The position numbers and the translations under genes are program-made. From NCBI GenBank assembly GCA_000433095.1, contig HF991447.1, positions 8,109 through 22,975 of the forward strand: a DNA stretch of 14,867 nt, in the 5' to 3' direction. The notes under the pieces are model-generated. The model was not told the origin of the DNA. It ran no database searches and was given only the letters and a program-made list of their open reading frames with translations. The stretch is from Clostridium sp. CAG:967 (GTDB taxonomy: Bacteria; Cyanobacteriota; Vampirovibrionia; Gastranaerophilales; Gastranaerophilaceae). Below, piece by piece: positions 13,617 through 14,867 of this stretch (position 1 is its first letter; every line of letters begins with the position of its first letter).

Positions 13617-14086
13617 TGAACATAAAAATAATAGCTCTTGGTAAAATTAAAGAAAAATTTTTGAAAGACGGAACAGACGAATTTTTAAAGCGCCTTACTC
13701 CGTATGCATCAGTTGAAATCATTGAACTTCCTGCAATTGAAATTAAGGATGAAAACTTAACCGACAAAGTTTTACAGCAAGAGGGTGAAAAAATTCTTTC
13801 GCACGTAAAGCCGCAATCTTTTGTGATTACAATGGAAATTAAAGGGAAGATGTTTTCATCAGAAGAATTTGCACAAAAAATCGAAGAACTTACAAATGAC
13901 GGAGTTGCAGAAATCATATTTGTAATAGGTTCATCCTGCGGGATTTCACCGATTGTATCAGAACGTGCAAATTTAAGAATGAGTATGTCTAAAATGACAT
14001 TTTTACATCAATTTGCACGTCTTATACTTGTTGAACAAATCTATAGAGCTTTTAAAATTATCAAAGGCGAAACTTATCACAAATAA
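13616..14086 (+). CDS. rlmH: 23S rRNA (pseudouridine-1915-N3) methyltransferase RlmH
   Basis: A 156-aa SPOUT-class methyltransferase, normal family length, that N3-methylates pseudouridine 1915 in helix 69 of 23S rRNA on assembled 70S ribosomes. The C-terminal block FLHQFARLILVEQIYRAFKI, ending KGETYHK, is the family hallmark, including the terminal Tyr-His-Lys. The SAM-binding loop reads FVIGSSCGI (102-110); the family usually has GGxxG there, so one conserved glycine is a serine. The start overlaps the mscS stop by 1 nt (TAATG) and has only a weak AAAGA upstream, so its translation probably depends on mscS. It is convergent with the pseudopilin gene, and their stop codons abut with no base between. 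Confidence 0.95.
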   Translation: MNIKIIALGKIKEKFLKDGTDEFLKRLTPYASVEIIELPAIEIKDENLTDKVLQQEGEKILSHVKPQSFVITMEIKGKMFSSEEFAQKIEELTNDGVAEIIFVIGSSCGISPIVSERANLRMSMSKMTFLHQFARLILVEQIYRAFKIIKGETYHK

Positions 14087-14755
14087 TTACCTGTAATGTA
14101 CTCTGTATGGGTAATCATCTGGAATTTTCCAGCCGTAATAATGAATAAGTTTTGTACAGTATAAACTATGCTTCTTGTTTTCAGTACTGCATCCATATTC
14201 CGCATGATTTCTTAATGATGCTTCTGTTCCGTCCCAATTTGAAGTACCATAAGAATCAAAGTTCCAGCTGAACGTATTTCCAGCAGCATTTTTAGTCGGA
14301 TTATAATAAAAAGCAAATGAACACACACCTATCTGTCGCATAACAGAGTTTTTTCCCTTCAAGCATTTTTCAGGATCTCCCGGATAAAAATACCAATCCC
14401 TCATAAATGCGCTGGCAATTGAAACTGCACTGCCATCAGCAAAATATATAGTGTAATAATCTCCGACTTTACCGGTTTTTATTACATTCATATAAGGAAT
14501 AATATATTTTTCACACCAGGCTTTCTGTGAATTATAATCCGTATTATCTACCCACCAGACATCTCTGTCACCGTACTCCAACTCTGCCATTCTTATTGCC
14601 TGGTTCATTGATGAATAAAATTTTTGCAAACGTGTTTCAACTACTCTATTATTATGATCAGCTATCAAAGCAGGCATTGTTAATGCTGCCACAATGCCGA
14701 TGATGCCGAGTGTAATCAAAACTTCGGCCAAAGTAAATGCACATTTTCTTTTCAT
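14087..14755 (-). CDS. Type IV pilin-like protein (pseudopilin), cysteine-rich
   Basis: A 222-aa prepilin-like protein. The class III leader is MKRKCA followed by FTLAEVLITLGIIG; cleavage by prepilin peptidase would occur between A6 and F7, leaving a methylated Phe and Glu at +5 (E11), the residue needed for pilus assembly. The hydrophobic N-terminal helix spans 7-32. The globular domain (about 40-222) is rich in aromatic residues and has cysteines at 81, 131, 145, 189 and 200, suggesting disulphide bonds outside the membrane. The ATG at 14755 has GGAG 7 nt upstream; an upstream ATG would add MLHHKYNGVY and disrupt the leader. Function cannot be set: minor pilin, type II secretion pseudopilin or DNA-uptake subunit. 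The -1 residue is Ala where Gly is usual. Confidence 0.85.
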   Translation of the reverse strand: MKRKCAFTLAEVLITLGIIGIVAALTMPALIADHNNRVVETRLQKFYSSMNQAIRMAELEYGDRDVWWVDNTDYNSQKAWCEKYIIPYMNVIKTGKVGDYYTIYFADGSAVSIASAFMRDWYFYPGDPEKCLKGKNSVMRQIGVCSFAFYYNPTKNAAGNTFSWNFDSYGTSNWDGTEASLRNHAEYGCSTENKKHSLYCTKLIHYYGWKIPDDYPYRVHYR

Positions 14756-14791
14756 ATAAACTCCATTATATTTGTGATGCAACATATCACT

Positions 14792-14819
14792 ATTATAACA
14801 GATTTTATTCTTTTTACAA
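14792..14819 (-). promoter_or_regulatory. Promoter for the pseudopilin gene
   Basis: On the minus strand TTGTAA (14819-14814) and TATAAT (14797-14792) are 16 nt apart, with TGT just before the -10 (extended -10). The predicted leader is about 30 nt. This is a housekeeping-type promoter, not an obvious SigF-class one. Confidence 0.55.
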
Positions 14820-14855
14820 CCCTTGAAAAATGCTGTATAGGAGCTTAAACGGTTG

Positions 14856-14867
14856 CCCCCCCCCCCC
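14856..14867. repeat. C12 homopolymer at the window end
   Basis: Twelve consecutive C bases end the window, in otherwise AT-rich DNA. It may be an assembly or sequencing artefact at a contig end (poly-G on the other strand is a known two-colour Illumina artefact) or a true homopolymer at which assembly stopped. Confidence 0.8.

Overview
This is a low-GC bacterial window, apparently a contig or contig fragment, packed with housekeeping genes. The likely source is a gut member of the non-photosynthetic cyanobacterial sister clade (Vampirovibrionia / Melainabacteria, order Gastranaerophilales). Three things point there: AT-rich intergenic DNA, a pseudopilin starting with the FTLAEVLITLGIIG-type leader that is abundant in that group, and a DnaA C-terminus (HTTMLYSYEKI) resembling the cyanobacterial form. 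The assignment is inference from sequence character, not from a search.

Layout. 1-74 is a short GC-rich edge with a perfect hairpin. 75-2929 is a two-gene minus-strand unit, a sugar-type MFS transporter followed by a cobalamin-type radical SAM protein, behind a good sigma-70 promoter. 2948-4826 is pyrG plus a small overlapping membrane protein gene (minus). gatC (minus) lies upstream of pyrG, separated from it by a hairpin. From the gatC/sigma intergenic region two promoters diverge: gatC leftwards, and a SigB/SigF-class sigma factor plus prepilin peptidase rightwards. 7126-7615 is a compact divergent module: a 61-aa protein of unknown function and a 69-aa Xre-type repressor, with a consensus promoter and paired CTTAAG sites between them.

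7612-12236 is one tight minus-strand operon: ppiC, M24 aminopeptidase, SpoU-family RNA methyltransferase, dnaA, ruvA. Successive genes overlap by 1 nt or are separated by 1-12 nt. The 428-nt protein-free gap that follows (12177-12604) carries an orphan intrinsic terminator and long-range pairing, and best fits a structured non-coding RNA on the minus strand. Then come tRNA-Gly(UCC), an MscS channel coupled to rlmH (plus), and a convergent pseudopilin gene. The window ends in a run of 12 C.

Functionally the window covers DNA replication and recombination (DnaA, RuvA), nucleotide synthesis (PyrG), translation and RNA modification (GatC, tRNA-Gly, RlmH, SpoU), peptide handling (PpiC, M24), transcription control (sigma, Xre), osmotic protection (MscS) and a type IV pilus-like system (prepilin peptidase plus a substrate). 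I see no CRISPR array, transposase, phage gene or toxin-antitoxin pair. The points most worth a second look are the candidate ncRNA, a divergent DNA-binding signature in DnaA, the small Xre-controlled divergent module, and the sigma factor / prepilin peptidase pairing.
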